DNA of 64,000 bases from Frisingicoccus sp902471845 (GTDB lineage: Bacteria; Bacillota; Clostridia; Lachnospirales; Lachnospiraceae). The notes beneath the pieces are model-generated. The model saw only the letters and a list, made by a program, of their open reading frames with translations. It was not told the origin of the DNA and did no database searches. How positions within the stretch are numbered: the stretch's first letter is position 1; each line of letters opens with the position of its first letter. The stretch lies in assembly GCF_047030795.1 (NCBI RefSeq), contig NZ_JBKYIC010000002.1; one strand, written 5' to 3'. This document shows, in pieces, positions 40,717-49,567 of the stretch. Position numbers and translations under genes: made by a program.

Positions 40717-41739
40717 ATGGTGGAGAATAAAACAAACAATTCCAATATTGTCGGCAGTGAAATTATCATATATCAAACGGAAGATGGACATACAAAAATT
40801 GATGTTAAATTCGAAGATGAGACTGTTTGGCTTACGCAGACGCAATTATGTGAACTTTACCAAACCAGTAAATCTAATATCAGTGAGCATATTAAGCACA
40901 TTTTTGAAGAAGGAGAACTGGAAGAAGATTCAGTTGTTCGGAAATTCCGAACAACTGCGTCTGACGGAAAAAATTATAATACAATCCATTATAATCTTGA
41001 CATGATTATTTCACTCGGCTATAGAGTAAAATCCAAGATTGCTACAAACTTTCGCCGTTGGGCGACAGAACGATTAAAAGAGTATATGATAAAAGGCTTT
41101 GCAATGGATGATGAGCGGTTAAAAAATTTAGGCGGAGGAGGTTACTGGAAAGAGTTATTAGACCGCATTCGGGATATCCGTTCATCTGAAAAAGTGATGT
41201 ACCGACAGGTACTTGACCTGTATGCAACAAGTGTTGATTATAATCCAAAGAGCAGTGAATCCATTGCGTTTTTTAAAATGGTGCAAAACAAATTGCATTA
41301 TGCAGCACATGGACATACAGCAGCAGAGGTTATATATGAACGCGCAGAGGCTAGTCAACCTTTTATGGGATTGAGGAGTTTTTCCGGCAATTTTCCTGCA
41401 TTGAAAGATATAAGTATCGCAAAGAATTATCTTGATGATGAAGAATTAAAAATTTTGAATAATATCGTATCGGGATATTTTGATTTTGCAGAAATTCAGG
41501 CGATGCGCCATAATCCTATGTATATGGCGGATTATGTGGAGCATCTTGATAATGTTTTAAAAACTACAGGTGAAAAAGTGTTGCAGGGGACTGGAACGAT
41601 TAGTCATGCACAGGCAATCGAAAAAGCATCAGAAGAATATAAGAAATATCAGGCACAGAACTTATCGCCGGTTGAAGAGGAGTATTTGGAAAGTATTAAA
41701 AATATTCATAACGCAGTAAAGAAAAAGGGTAAGAATTGA
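40717..41739 (+). CDS. RhuM family protein
   Basis: A 340-residue soluble protein of the RhuM family (named from Salmonella pathogenicity island 3). The N-terminal region contains TVWLTQTQLCELYQTSKSNI and YNLDMIISLGYRV, the typical DNA-binding-like part, and WATERLKEYMIKGF. The C-terminal half has a Fic/Doc-like feel (HTAAEVIYERA, MGLRSFSG), and ends in a Lys-rich tail. Proteins of this type occur as cargo in phages and genomic islands; the activity is not established. Confidence 0.88.
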   Translation: MVENKTNNSNIVGSEIIIYQTEDGHTKIDVKFEDETVWLTQTQLCELYQTSKSNISEHIKHIFEEGELEEDSVVRKFRTTASDGKNYNTIHYNLDMIISLGYRVKSKIATNFRRWATERLKEYMIKGFAMDDERLKNLGGGGYWKELLDRIRDIRSSEKVMYRQVLDLYATSVDYNPKSSESIAFFKMVQNKLHYAAHGHTAAEVIYERAEASQPFMGLRSFSGNFPALKDISIAKNYLDDEELKILNNIVSGYFDFAEIQAMRHNPMYMADYVEHLDNVLKTTGEKVLQGTGTISHAQAIEKASEEYKKYQAQNLSPVEEEYLESIKNIHNAVKKKGKN

Positions 41740-41788
41740 CTTCAAAAGTGCATCTATGTAAACGATGAGATTAAAAAGAGATTTTTTA

Positions 41789-41866
41789 GATATTGGTGAA
41801 AATATAAGTTTGGACAACGATAATCATGTTGAAACAGTCGCTCTTCTGTCAAGAAAAGGCCAATAA
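41789..41866 (+). pseudogene. Fossil last codons of another serine recombinase
   Basis: The frame gives DIGENISLDNDNHVETVALL, then SRKGQ and TAA. The phrase LDN(D/G)xHVE(T/S)(V/I)xLLS is present in the intact integrase near residues 535-548 (LDNGEHVESIVLLS). Nothing upstream continues it, so only the end of the gene survived. It is the second recombinase relic in this zone. Confidence 0.6.
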
Positions 41867-41954
41867 ATCAAAGGTTTCTGCCAATTTGGCGCAAAAATGG
41901 ATGCGTGTTTTATTGGAGTTTGAAATGTAGATATGTTTCCGAAATGGGGACGGG

Positions 41955-41992
41955 GTTATGCGAAATGGTTAAATAGCAGAGTTATGCGAAAT
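41955..41992. repeat. 12-bp direct repeat, two copies 26 bp apart
   Basis: GTTATGCGAAAT occurs at 41955-41966 and at 41981-41992. It lies between the recombinase fossil and the IS256 left end. It could be a remnant of an attachment or recombinase binding region; too short to be sure. Confidence 0.5.
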
Positions 41993-42053
41993 TGTATGAA
42001 TATGGAACTGTAAAATAAACCGCTGGAGCATGGAATTGGGAGTATCCCAAAGA

Positions 42054-43512
42054 TTGTGTAAACTTTCAAACTGATGTAAGATAAAATTACTCAGTTTGGA
42101 GGTTTATTTTATGGCAAGAAAAAAGGATTCCCCACAAAAAGCTGCCCTTCGGGAAATGATGGGCAATTATCTGAAAGATAACAATGTAAAGGTCAAAGAT
42201 GGAACCGATGTAAATTCGATCATGCGGGATATGATGTCTATCATCCTGGAGGGCGCTCTCGACCAGGAGATGGACGAAGAACTCGGATATTCCAAATATG
42301 ATTACCGGAACAAAAATACCGATAATTCCAGGAACGGACATTCCCAGAAGACCATGCATACCAGTTATGGTGATATGGAGATCGACATCCCAAGGGATCG
42401 GAACGGCCAGTTTGAACCGCAGATCGTCAAGAAATACCAGAATACGGTCACTCAGGACATGGAAGAAAAGATCATTTCCATGTATGCCAAAGGAATGACA
42501 ACAAATGATATCGAAAGCCATATGAGGGAACTCTATGATATCGAGATCTCTGACAGTACCATCAGCAGGATTACAGACAAGATACTCCCTATCGTGAAAG
42601 AATGGCAGGAAAGACCGTTGGAAGAGATCTATGCGGTTGTTTTCATGGATGCTATCCATTATCATGTACGCAATGAAGGCCGGATTGTAAAACGTGCGGT
42701 TTATATTGCGATCGGGATCGATATGGAGGGCCGTAAGGATGTGCTCGGTATGTACGTCGGCCAGAACGAAAGCGCGAAATTCTGGCTCTCTATCCTGAAC
42801 GGACTGAAAAACCGTGGGATGGAAGATATTCTGATCGCCTGTGTAGATGGGTTGACCGGATTCCCGCAGGCGATCGAGGCAGTCTACCCACAGACAGAGA
42901 TCCAGCAGTGTATCATCCATCAGATCCGGAATACAACAAAGTTTGTTTCTTATAAGGAGATCAAACCGCTGATGGCGGACTTGAAGCGTGTATATGCAGC
43001 ACCTACAGAAGAAATCGCATTAGCAGAATTGGACAGCTTTGATGAGAAATGGAGTGGAAAATACCCGAAGATCGCGAGATCCTGGAAAGATAACTGGGCC
43101 AATCTATCGACTTATTTTAAGTACCCGGAAGCGGTCCGGCGTCTGATCTATACGACGAATGCGATCGAAGGATTTAACCGTCAGCTTCGAAAAGTCACAA
43201 AGTCCAAGACCGTATTCCCCTCCGATGACAGCCTGCTGAAAATGCTGTATCTGGCGATGATGGATATCACGAAGAAATGGACCGGTCATCGTCAGGATTG
43301 GGGACAGATCCATTCCCAGTTGGAGATATTTTTTGAGGAAAGACTATCCGGATTATAAGCGGCAGCTGGTTTTACAGGGCTGGTTCAGCCAGCCCTACTT
43401 GACATGTCCGGAAGCAGCATTATAATACAAGCAAGGGCAGAACCTCAAAAATTCGGCTCTGCCCATAGTAACTAATGACATATCTTATATCAGTTTTTAC
43501 TGTTTACACAAA
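42054..43512 (+). mobile_element. IS256-family insertion sequence
   Basis: A complete IS of about 1.46 kb with one transposase gene. The ends share GTGTAAAC and, after 6-7 variable bases, ACTGAT(G/A)TAAGATA: left copy 42056-42083, right copy inverted at 43481-43510. I found no convincing target duplication. The element sits just after a decayed recombinase fragment, that is, in already non-coding DNA. Confidence 0.85.
42111..43358 (+). CDS. IS256-family (mutator-type) transposase
   Basis: A 415-residue DDE transposase, full length. GGAGG (42096-42101 region) suits ATG 42111. The catalytic region shows VVFMDAIHYH (first Asp), IACVDGLTGFP (second Asp), CIIHQIRNTTK and TTNAIEGFNRQLR (Glu). An N-terminal DNA-binding part (DIESHMRELYDIEISDSTIS) is intact. 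No frameshift, so the element may be active. Confidence 0.95.
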   Translation: MARKKDSPQKAALREMMGNYLKDNNVKVKDGTDVNSIMRDMMSIILEGALDQEMDEELGYSKYDYRNKNTDNSRNGHSQKTMHTSYGDMEIDIPRDRNGQFEPQIVKKYQNTVTQDMEEKIISMYAKGMTTNDIESHMRELYDIEISDSTISRITDKILPIVKEWQERPLEEIYAVVFMDAIHYHVRNEGRIVKRAVYIAIGIDMEGRKDVLGMYVGQNESAKFWLSILNGLKNRGMEDILIACVDGLTGFPQAIEAVYPQTEIQQCIIHQIRNTTKFVSYKEIKPLMADLKRVYAAPTEEIALAELDSFDEKWSGKYPKIARSWKDNWANLSTYFKYPEAVRRLIYTTNAIEGFNRQLRKVTKSKTVFPSDDSLLKMLYLAMMDITKKWTGHRQDWGQIHSQLEIFFEERLSGL

Positions 43513-43568
43513 ACTTGAAATGGTCTCGGGGAATTTTCTATGTACCAGCGGTTTGTTGCTGGTTTAGT

Positions 43569-43991
43569 CTATCGCAGCAGTGGCATACTGCCTGTGAGCT
43601 TGTTGACTTTTTTCTTTGGGCCGCAGATGGCAAGACCGAAGTATTGCAGAGTGCTTTCTGACACGTTCCCCATTTTTGAAATAAATTCATCATAGGTTTT
43701 ACAGCCCTGTGCCAGATCGGAAAAGTCCACCACAGTTAAATCCTGAAAATCCAGCTGATAGAGTTTTTCGCGGATTGCTTTGATGATTTCCGGTGAGCCT
43801 TTTAAGATTGGTACGGGGAACTCAATGATTCCGAGATGTTCATTCCCGCTTTGATCTGTAACATTTGCACCGACCACTTCCGGCATCTCTTTTCCCAATG
43901 TGATACCCATGATAGCTGCCGTATTTGCGATGATGCCAAGCGGCAGATTTTCGTCAATGACCATGACGCATTTTTCATTCTGTAAATCCAT
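43569..43991 (-). CDS. DUF2000 family protein
   Basis: A 140-residue soluble protein on the minus strand with AGGAGG before ATG. The family pattern is clear: KCVMVIDENLPLGIIANTAA near the start, GANVTDQSG and a beta-rich middle. It belongs to the peptidyl-tRNA hydrolase II-like superfamily, but no activity is established for it. Downstream of a decayed EamA/AraC pair; these were probably one locus. It may well be co-transcribed with the remains upstream. Confidence 0.85.
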   Translation of the reverse strand: MDLQNEKCVMVIDENLPLGIIANTAAIMGITLGKEMPEVVGANVTDQSGNEHLGIIEFPVPILKGSPEIIKAIREKLYQLDFQDLTVVDFSDLAQGCKTYDEFISKMGNVSESTLQYFGLAICGPKKKVNKLTGSMPLLR

Positions 43992-44015
43992 TTCAGATTT
44001 CCTCCTGTTTATTTT

Positions 44016-44510
44016 TTATGTATTTCCTCTGTATTCAGAAAGGAAAAGGCCAATCAGAACCGTACCGGCACCGGACATTACGGTTACATTTTCATGCAGG
44101 ATAAGGGCAGACGTGACAACCGTGATAACCGGAACTAAGTAAATGTAAATGCTTGTCTTGACAGCACCTAAAATCTTTACAGCCATGTTCCAGGTGACGA
44201 AACACAGTGCAGATGCGCCCAGGCCCAGGAAGATCAGATTTCCCAGGTGGGCTGGATTTGTGAACCGTTCTGCACCAATGCGGCAGTCAAACAGGAATAA
44301 TGCTGGTATCATAAACACGATACCATAAGCGAATATCTGCCTTGCGGTTTGGATGGTGTGGTATCCAAAACCGCTGATTTTCCGTGTCAATACAGAGTAT
44401 CAGGCCCACACAACTACTGCAGCTAGAGCCAACAAGTCTCCGATAGGGTTAAGCTGTATCTTTGCGCCGTTAAAGCTGATTAGGCACACGCCACACAGTC
44501 TTACCACTGC
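44016..44510 (-). pseudogene. Decayed EamA/DMT-type transporter (C-terminal part)
   Basis: The minus-strand frame from ~44510 reads LISFNGAKIQLNPIGDLLAL, VVVWA, then TGA (44400-44402), then YSVLTRKISGFGYHTIQ and about four more transmembrane helices up to the true end at 44016. The two halves are in the same frame, so the only lesion here is a nonsense codon, likely TGG to TGA or a similar change. The first ~120 residues of a normal ~300-residue EamA protein are missing, having been lost at the junction with AraC. Confidence 0.75.
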
Positions 44511-44591
44511 AAAAACGGTCTCCTGTCGCCAGGTCGTTCCCCTCATCCGGCGATTCCTCCTTTGAGGGTTCTTTCTCCAAAAATATGTCAC

Positions 44592-45203
44592 GGTGAAAGC
44601 CCGGAGCAGTGTGGCCTTGCTAAGACCAGCGTGGCGGCAGATTTGGTCTAAATAAATCCGGTCTGCGAAGTGCTGTTCCATAAAGTCACAGGCTTTTTCA
44701 ATTTCCTCCCGGCATTCTGGGATACGGCTTGGGGAGGTCTGCCCATACTGCCGAATCAACAGGGATATGAGGAGCAGCAGCTTTTCTTCTTTGCCGAACT
44801 CACAAGAACCTTTTATGACCAGTTCGTGGAGCGGGTGCAGATAGCAGGTCACTTCCTCATCGAAAATCACATTTTTGGAAAAGCCGGGAAGCTCCCTTTT
44901 ACCGGTCACTTCTTTTGCCAGGTCCAGCATAACTTCTTTGGTAATGTTAAATCACTGGTAATCGAATGTGCCATCATCGTTCTGGACACAGGCATGGTTA
45001 TCTCCGGGATTGAAGAGAACGATATCGCCTTTTGATATGGTGTATTCCTGATTGTGGCAGGAAAGGACACGCTGCCCGTCCTCTATAAATCCAATCACAT
45101 AGTATTCATGGAAGTGGTTTGGAAATGGTTGCACGATCCCCTCAAAACGGTATGCTTCAATCCGAAGTTCATCATCCACAAACTGCCGTTCTCGTCTCTT
45201 TCT
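44592..45203 (-). pseudogene. Decayed AraC-family regulator
   Basis: The cupin part is visible in FPNHFHEYYVIGFIEDGQ, KGDIVLFNPGDNHAC; an in-frame TGA (44952-44954) cuts it after TFDYQ, and reading continues FNITKEVMLDLAKEVTG to the start of the HTH (HAGLSKATLLRAFT). The rest of the HTH is deleted and the frame runs into EamA sequence. At the 5' end AAGGAGG is followed by ATAAAG where ATGAAG would be expected, and a frameshift separates that from the body. So at least four lesions. Originally it would have controlled the EamA gene. Confidence 0.75.
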
Positions 45204-45497
45204 TTATGTGCGTTTCCTCCTTGCTACTCTCTATTGTAGCATTTAAAAATTTAAAAGGCTTGTAAAATATCTTCATTTTTTGCAATTCATGGCATTTGAA
45301 TCATCAGAAAGTCGTATTCCAGGCTTTTTGAAATATCTGCTTTGCAATTCTGATTTAGACACGAAACAAAATGACCGAACTCACCTAAACTAAGCAATTC
45401 GAAGGTCGTCCATATTGGGAGGCTGACATCTTTATGAAGATAGTGATTCGCAATTTTATTACCATTGTCATAAGCATCTTTGATTGTGATGTGGCTA
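45204..45497. other. Gap without a recognisable gene
   Basis: AT-rich sequence between the dead AraC gene and the recombinase fossil. No open frame, strong hairpin or known motif was seen on either strand. Confidence 0.5.
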
Positions 45498-45693
45498 TAT
45501 CAGGAATTTCTGGAAGGAAAAACAGCGGATTATATTAAGTGGATTTTTGAAAGAGAAGGAATTAGAAATTAGGACAGAGGTATAAAGTGGCGGGCGATTA
45601 TGCTGGCCAATATGCTTCAAAATGAAAAATACAAAGTGGATGCCCTGATGCAGCAAGGCTATACGGTGGACTTCTTAACCCAAAAGCGAATTT
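45498..45693 (+). pseudogene. Fossil middle part of a serine recombinase
   Basis: One frame from 45498 reads YQEFLEGKTADYIKWIFERE, then GIRN and a stop; a shifted frame continues ANMLQNEKYKVDALMQQ and TVDFLTQKR, then stop at 45691-45693. In serine recombinases these pieces are adjacent (FLxGKxxxxIAxxLxxxGI ... ILxNEKYxGDALLQKTYTVDFLTKK). So this is a frameshifted remnant of the recombinase domain, the third relic of this gene family in the zone. Confidence 0.75.
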
Positions 45694-45755
45694 GAGATAA
45701 GAGTATGTATAGCTTGAAAATTCTTATGATTGGTTACATTCAGTTTTGAATATAA

Positions 45756-45810
45756 AAAGGGAGCGCTGCTCCATAGATGATTACTCATCTATTTTTTCAG
45801 CGCCCCTTTT
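45756..45810 (-). terminator. Bidirectional terminator behind the SDR gene
   Basis: GAGCGCTG/CAGCGCCC arms (45761-45768, 45798-45805) flank an inner ATAGATGA/TCATCTAT stem; A-run on one side, T-run on the other. It follows the stop of the minus-strand SDR gene. Confidence 0.8.
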
Positions 45811-45823
45811 GCTATAGGCATGT

Positions 45824-46702
45824 TTATTGCTGCATGCTCTTCTGGACCTGTTCAAGAAGCTGTGTCATGTCAATTGGTGTGCCAACGGGTACGATTCCGG
45901 CCACTTCTTCGGCAGTGCATCCGTAATCGACACGAAGCAGTTCGCCGGAAATATAGGAAGCCATATCGCTGTTCAGGAAAACAATAGGTTCGGCCATTTC
46001 TCTGGATTCGGCCAATCTCTTTGCATGTCCTGTATGGCTTAACAGTGCTTCTTCTCCGCCGACCATCTGTGTAAATTCATCCTTCATGCCGGTGTCGGTA
46101 GAGCCAGGAAGCACTGCATTGACACGGACGCCTTTCGGAGCAAATGTGGACTGAAGGCTGATGGTATAGTAGTTCATGGCCAGCTTGGAGAAAGGATAAC
46201 CAAATGTTCCAGGCAGGTGAGCCATGATGGACTGATTCAGAATCTCCGCGGCTTCGTCCCAACTCTTTGCTTCCAGAACAGGCATGTAGACTTTTTTGTT
46301 GCCTTCCTTTTCCCAACCATTTCCGCCGGTAGAAGTAATAAAGGCAATGGTGCCGCCATTACTCATTCGCTCTGTCAGGATTTCTTCACAGATATATTTG
46401 TTGGAAACCAGATCGATTTTGACGGTAGTCACAAAATCGCTCTTCGTTCCTGAAACACCGGCAATACCGAAATAAGAATCCACATGAGCCGGAATCTGCT
46501 CAAACGCCTGGTCAATGGATTCCTTCTGGCTCAAATCGGTATGGATGTACTTTTCAATTCCTTCGATCTTAACTTCAGCCCAGTCCAATGCATATACTTT
46601 AGCCCCCAAATCTACCAGCATCTCAGCTGCCGCTTTTCCCATTCCGCTGGCTGCGCCGGTCACAACACAGGTTTTTCCCTGATACCCGAAATAATCTTTC
46701 AT
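45824..46702 (-). CDS. Short-chain dehydrogenase/reductase
   Basis: A 292-residue NAD(P)-dependent oxidoreductase. The cofactor motif is TGAASGMG (15-22), D40 after the second strand (ALDW) suggests NAD(H), the catalytic Ser is S124 (ITSTGG), and Y169/K173 lie in GYPFSK. The overall look is that of bacterial hydroxysteroid dehydrogenases, but the substrate cannot be decided. AGGAGG precedes the ATG. A TetR gene is divergent, with a long palindrome between, so expression is likely ligand-controlled. Confidence 0.9.
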   Translation of the reverse strand: MKDYFGYQGKTCVVTGAASGMGKAAAEMLVDLGAKVYALDWAEVKIEGIEKYIHTDLSQKESIDQAFEQIPAHVDSYFGIAGVSGTKSDFVTTVKIDLVSNKYICEEILTERMSNGGTIAFITSTGGNGWEKEGNKKVYMPVLEAKSWDEAAEILNQSIMAHLPGTFGYPFSKLAMNYYTISLQSTFAPKGVRVNAVLPGSTDTGMKDEFTQMVGGEEALLSHTGHAKRLAESREMAEPIVFLNSDMASYISGELLRVDYGCTAEEVAGIVPVGTPIDMTQLLEQVQKSMQQ

Positions 46703-46721
46703 TTTGAAATACCTCCTGTTA

Positions 46722-46763
46722 TAATAAATAGCAATGAATCATTTGTTTCATTGTTATTTATTA
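46722..46763. promoter_or_regulatory. Long palindrome between SDR and TetR genes (operator)
   Basis: TAATAAATAGCAATGAA (46722-46738) and TTCATTGTTATTTATTA (46747-46763) are inverted with one mismatch around an 8-base centre. It lies in the shared promoter region and is probably the TetR operator. Confidence 0.7.
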
Positions 46764-46830
46764 TATTTTTCCAAAAACGGTTTGTAAATAAAACAGAGGC
46801 AAAGTGAAACAAACAAAGGGGTTTTGTGTC

Positions 46831-47364
46831 ATGAAAGAAGAGATCAGTTTCAGAGATTCTGTAAAAGAGGCCATTGCCATTGCGTTGATTCAACTGATGA
46901 AGGAGAGGGATATCAGCCATATTACAGTGAAGGATATTGTGAAGCGGGCGGGTGTAGGAAGATCCAGTTTTTACCGGAACTTTGATAGCAAGGAAGATAT
47001 CCTGTTATATTACATCAACCTGTTGTTCGATATAACAGAAGAGACGGTGAATCCTTTTTCAGACGATCATTTAAGGGCCTTTATCATATCGCAATTCCGT
47101 CTTTATAAAGAAAATAAGGATTTTTTTGTCGTTCTTCAAAAAAACCATTTACTGCATTTGCTGTACAAACAATCGGATTTTAATGCAAAGCAAAATATTG
47201 AAGCTTTTCATTTGTATAGGAATCCCTACCAGGCCATATTTTTTTCCAGTGCCGCAGTTGGCGTTACAATTCAGTGGATTGAAAATGATTTTAAGGAAAG
47301 CGAAGAGGAACTGACGGATATGTTCATCTATTTAATGGACGGGCATCACAGACAGGAAAACTAA
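46831..47364 (+). CDS. TetR/AcrR family regulator
   Basis: A 177-residue regulator. HTH at ~22-50 (ITVKDIVKRAGVGRSSFYRNF) is typical; the C-terminal domain is a short helical ligand/dimer part (TetR_C-type). ATG 46831 follows AAAGGGG; GTG 46804 is an alternative. It is divergent from the SDR gene and most likely represses it until a substrate-like ligand binds. Confidence 0.88.
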   Translation: MKEEISFRDSVKEAIAIALIQLMKERDISHITVKDIVKRAGVGRSSFYRNFDSKEDILLYYINLLFDITEETVNPFSDDHLRAFIISQFRLYKENKDFFVVLQKNHLLHLLYKQSDFNAKQNIEAFHLYRNPYQAIFFSSAAVGVTIQWIENDFKESEEELTDMFIYLMDGHHRQEN

Positions 47365-47529
47365 GAGGGGGCAAAAATGGATGGGGTCAGCTTCCGCAAA
47401 ATGAAAATGTGGAAACTTTTTGACGAATGCCACGTAAAGTAGCAAAAAAATTTCGAATGTAAATGGCGCTCGCTTGTACCTGGAGGTGGGCTTCCCTATA
47501 ATTAAGACATAAAAAGGGAGGGCAAGAAT

Positions 47530-48411
47530 ATGACATTTGCAGAAAAGTTAAAATCACTTCGCAAGCAGTCGGGGATGTCTCAGGAAAAGCTGGCGGAAAG
47601 ACTTGGTGTATCCAGGCAGGCAATCACAAAATGGGAAACCGACGCGGGTATTCCGGAAGTTGAAAACCTTATGGGTATTTCATCATTATTTGATATTTCC
47701 ATAGACGAACTTCTTGGTATTGAAAAAGGTGTAAAGAAGTCGACGGATTATCTATTTGAGAGCATAACGGAATATGACATTGACGAAGTGAAGCGATATG
47801 ATATGAAGTTCGGAGGGGCAAATAGTCTTGTGCTGTCTGGCTATGATGGCGAGAAAATCCGTGTGCGACTGGTTTCAAATACACTGTCCACACTCCAGAA
47901 TGATTTTAAGGTGAAGATTGACGATATCAGGAAACGCATCGATGTGGATGTGAGCCGCAAAAACGGGGTAACGGAAGCTATGGCAAAAGAAGAGGTTCAT
48001 ATTTTTGTTCAGATACCAACACCTTATATTGGGCAAATCGAGTTAGCAGTCCATGCAGAGAGTATTGAAGTATGTTCGTTGGAATGCGACAACATTGAAT
48101 TGGATATAAAAACGCAGAATCTTGTTTTAGACGGTGTGATCGGGACGGTGGAGATAAACTGCAATCTGGATATGAATATTATCTGCCGTTCATTAAGCGG
48201 AGGAGTTGAAGTTAATCAGATTTCCGCAACATCAAGACTCTGTGTTCCGGAGGACGCGGAGTTTACCGCTATTGTAAAAGGAATTGGTACAAGCATATCT
48301 TATGAGCAGGACGATAAGAAGGTAGATGCTTTTGATACGCCTGATGCCGATAATGTGATTGGGTTAAATGGCATAAAGAGTGAGCTTGTCATTAAGAGGA
48401 TGATGAGATGA
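47530..48411 (+). CDS. XRE regulator fused to a DUF4097-like beta domain
   Basis: A 293-residue protein. The N-terminal HTH (~4-58; LRKQSGMSQEKLAERLGVSRQAITKWE) is the usual XRE type; a linker leads to a ~190-residue repetitive beta region (ISIDELLG, then QIELAVHAESIEVCSLECDN, IELDIKTQNLVLDG), which resembles the DUF4097/adhesin-like beta helix. Such fusions probably sense something through the beta part. AAAGGGAGGG precedes ATG 47530. No clear target; it is followed closely by the TfoX-like gene. Confidence 0.82.
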   Translation: MTFAEKLKSLRKQSGMSQEKLAERLGVSRQAITKWETDAGIPEVENLMGISSLFDISIDELLGIEKGVKKSTDYLFESITEYDIDEVKRYDMKFGGANSLVLSGYDGEKIRVRLVSNTLSTLQNDFKVKIDDIRKRIDVDVSRKNGVTEAMAKEEVHIFVQIPTPYIGQIELAVHAESIEVCSLECDNIELDIKTQNLVLDGVIGTVEINCNLDMNIICRSLSGGVEVNQISATSRLCVPEDAEFTAIVKGIGTSISYEQDDKKVDAFDTPDADNVIGLNGIKSELVIKRMMR

Positions 48412-48441
48412 GCAGAGGGTATAGCAGGAGGAGATGATTTT

Positions 48442-48696
48442 TTGATTGAATTAAGTTCTATGCGAAATATAGGAAAAGAAATTGAGAAAAAGCTCAAGTC
48501 TGTTGGGATTTGCTCAGCGGAAGAATTAAGGGAAACAGGAAGTAAGGAAGCATTCTCGCGCTTAAAAAAGCGTTATCCCAATGTTTGTTTAGTGCATCTG
48601 TACACGCTTCAGGGAGCGATTGACAATATTGAGTACAATCAGTTGCCGGATGAAGTCAGGCGTGAATTAAAAAGTTTTAGCGATGGCCTGAAATAG
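48442..48696 (+). CDS. TfoX C-terminal domain protein
   Basis: An 84-residue protein with a TTG start (48442) behind AGGAGGAG. The sequence NIGKEIEKKLKSVGICSAEELRETGSKEAF... matches the TfoX/Sxy C-terminal helix-hairpin domain. Lone C-terminal domains like this are common in Firmicutes; the function is not the competence role of full-length Sxy, and remains open. ATG 48460 is another possible start. Confidence 0.8.
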   Translation: MIELSSMRNIGKEIEKKLKSVGICSAEELRETGSKEAFSRLKKRYPNVCLVHLYTLQGAIDNIEYNQLPDEVRRELKSFSDGLK

Positions 48697-48814
48697 CCGC
48701 TGTGTTATGCAGGTTATAATTAGAATAAAGTACGGAATGTCTATTTGTCCTTTTAAATACATGAATTCTGAATTATAATTAAAAGTAGCAAATAAGGACA
48801 GAGAGGAAAAGAAA

Positions 48815-49567
48815 ATGGCTGAACTTATGATCATTGGCGTGGCAAATCTTATTGTGGGAGGTTTGATTGGCCTGACGGGAGTCGCCGGATTTCTCTTACC
48901 GATGCTTTATGCCGGATATCTTGGGATGAGTGTTTCCGAATCACTGGTACTTAGTTTTTGTGCTTTTTTGATTTCCGGACTCATTGGTTCCTGGAATTAT
49001 TATAAACAGAAAAACATGGATGTAAAGCTTGCGGTCCGCCTTGGCATCGGAAGCTTTATTGGCGCGGTGATGGGTGTGATGCTGAATTCTTTTATACCGG
49101 AAGAGAAAGTAAAGATGTTGCTTTATATAGTGGTGTTGCTTTCTGGTATTTCGATTTTGGTACGCAAGGATAAAAAGGAGATGGAACAGGACAGGGAAAA
49201 CCTTCTTGAAAAAAACGTGCCGACGGTACTGGCGCTTGGTATTGTTACAGGAGCGATTTGTTCTCTGTCCGGCGCCGGAGGGCCGGTGCTGGTAATGCCC
49301 CTTCTGGTGATGCTTGGTGTGCCGGTGCGCACGGCCGTTGGGGTGGCTTTATTTGATTCGGTATTTATTGCGATTCCTTCCATTGCCGGATATGCTCTGC
49401 AGATAAAGCTGAGCAGCCTTGCGGGGCCGCTGATTGTGTCTGCAGCAGCCCATGGCATCGGCGTCTGCGCCGGAAGTTCCCATGCAGAAAAAATACGTCA
49501 GAATGTACTGAAAAAAGGAATTGCCGTGTTCTCAATCATTATAGCCATCTGGAAATTATTTTTTTGA
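48815..49567 (+). CDS. TauE/SafE family anion exporter
   Basis: A 250-residue integral membrane protein with about seven helices. Each half has the family's GxxxGLTGVAGFLLP-like and LSGAGGPVLVMPLL motif, which mark TauE/SafE transporters of sulfite, sulfoacetate or other small organosulfur anions. GAGAGGAAAAG precedes ATG. The 3' end overlaps the convergent HxlR gene by 12 bases. The substrate is unknown. A second TauE gene is at 60122. Confidence 0.85.
   Translation: MAELMIIGVANLIVGGLIGLTGVAGFLLPMLYAGYLGMSVSESLVLSFCAFLISGLIGSWNYYKQKNMDVKLAVRLGIGSFIGAVMGVMLNSFIPEEKVKMLLYIVVLLSGISILVRKDKKEMEQDRENLLEKNVPTVLALGIVTGAICSLSGAGGPVLVMPLLVMLGVPVRTAVGVALFDSVFIAIPSIAGYALQIKLSSLAGPLIVSAAAHGIGVCAGSSHAEKIRQNVLKKGIAVFSIIIAIWKLFF

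Noticed and set aside
42040..43530. Target site duplication of the IS256 element
   Set aside because: The flanks were compared for an 8-9 bp direct repeat; none was convincing, so none is claimed.
44400..44954. Two in-frame TGA codons in the AraC/EamA remnant as a sign of TGA recoding
   Set aside because: TGA is the normal stop of many intact genes in the window (e.g. MobC, integrase, kinase region), and the locus has other lesions as well. Decay explains it.
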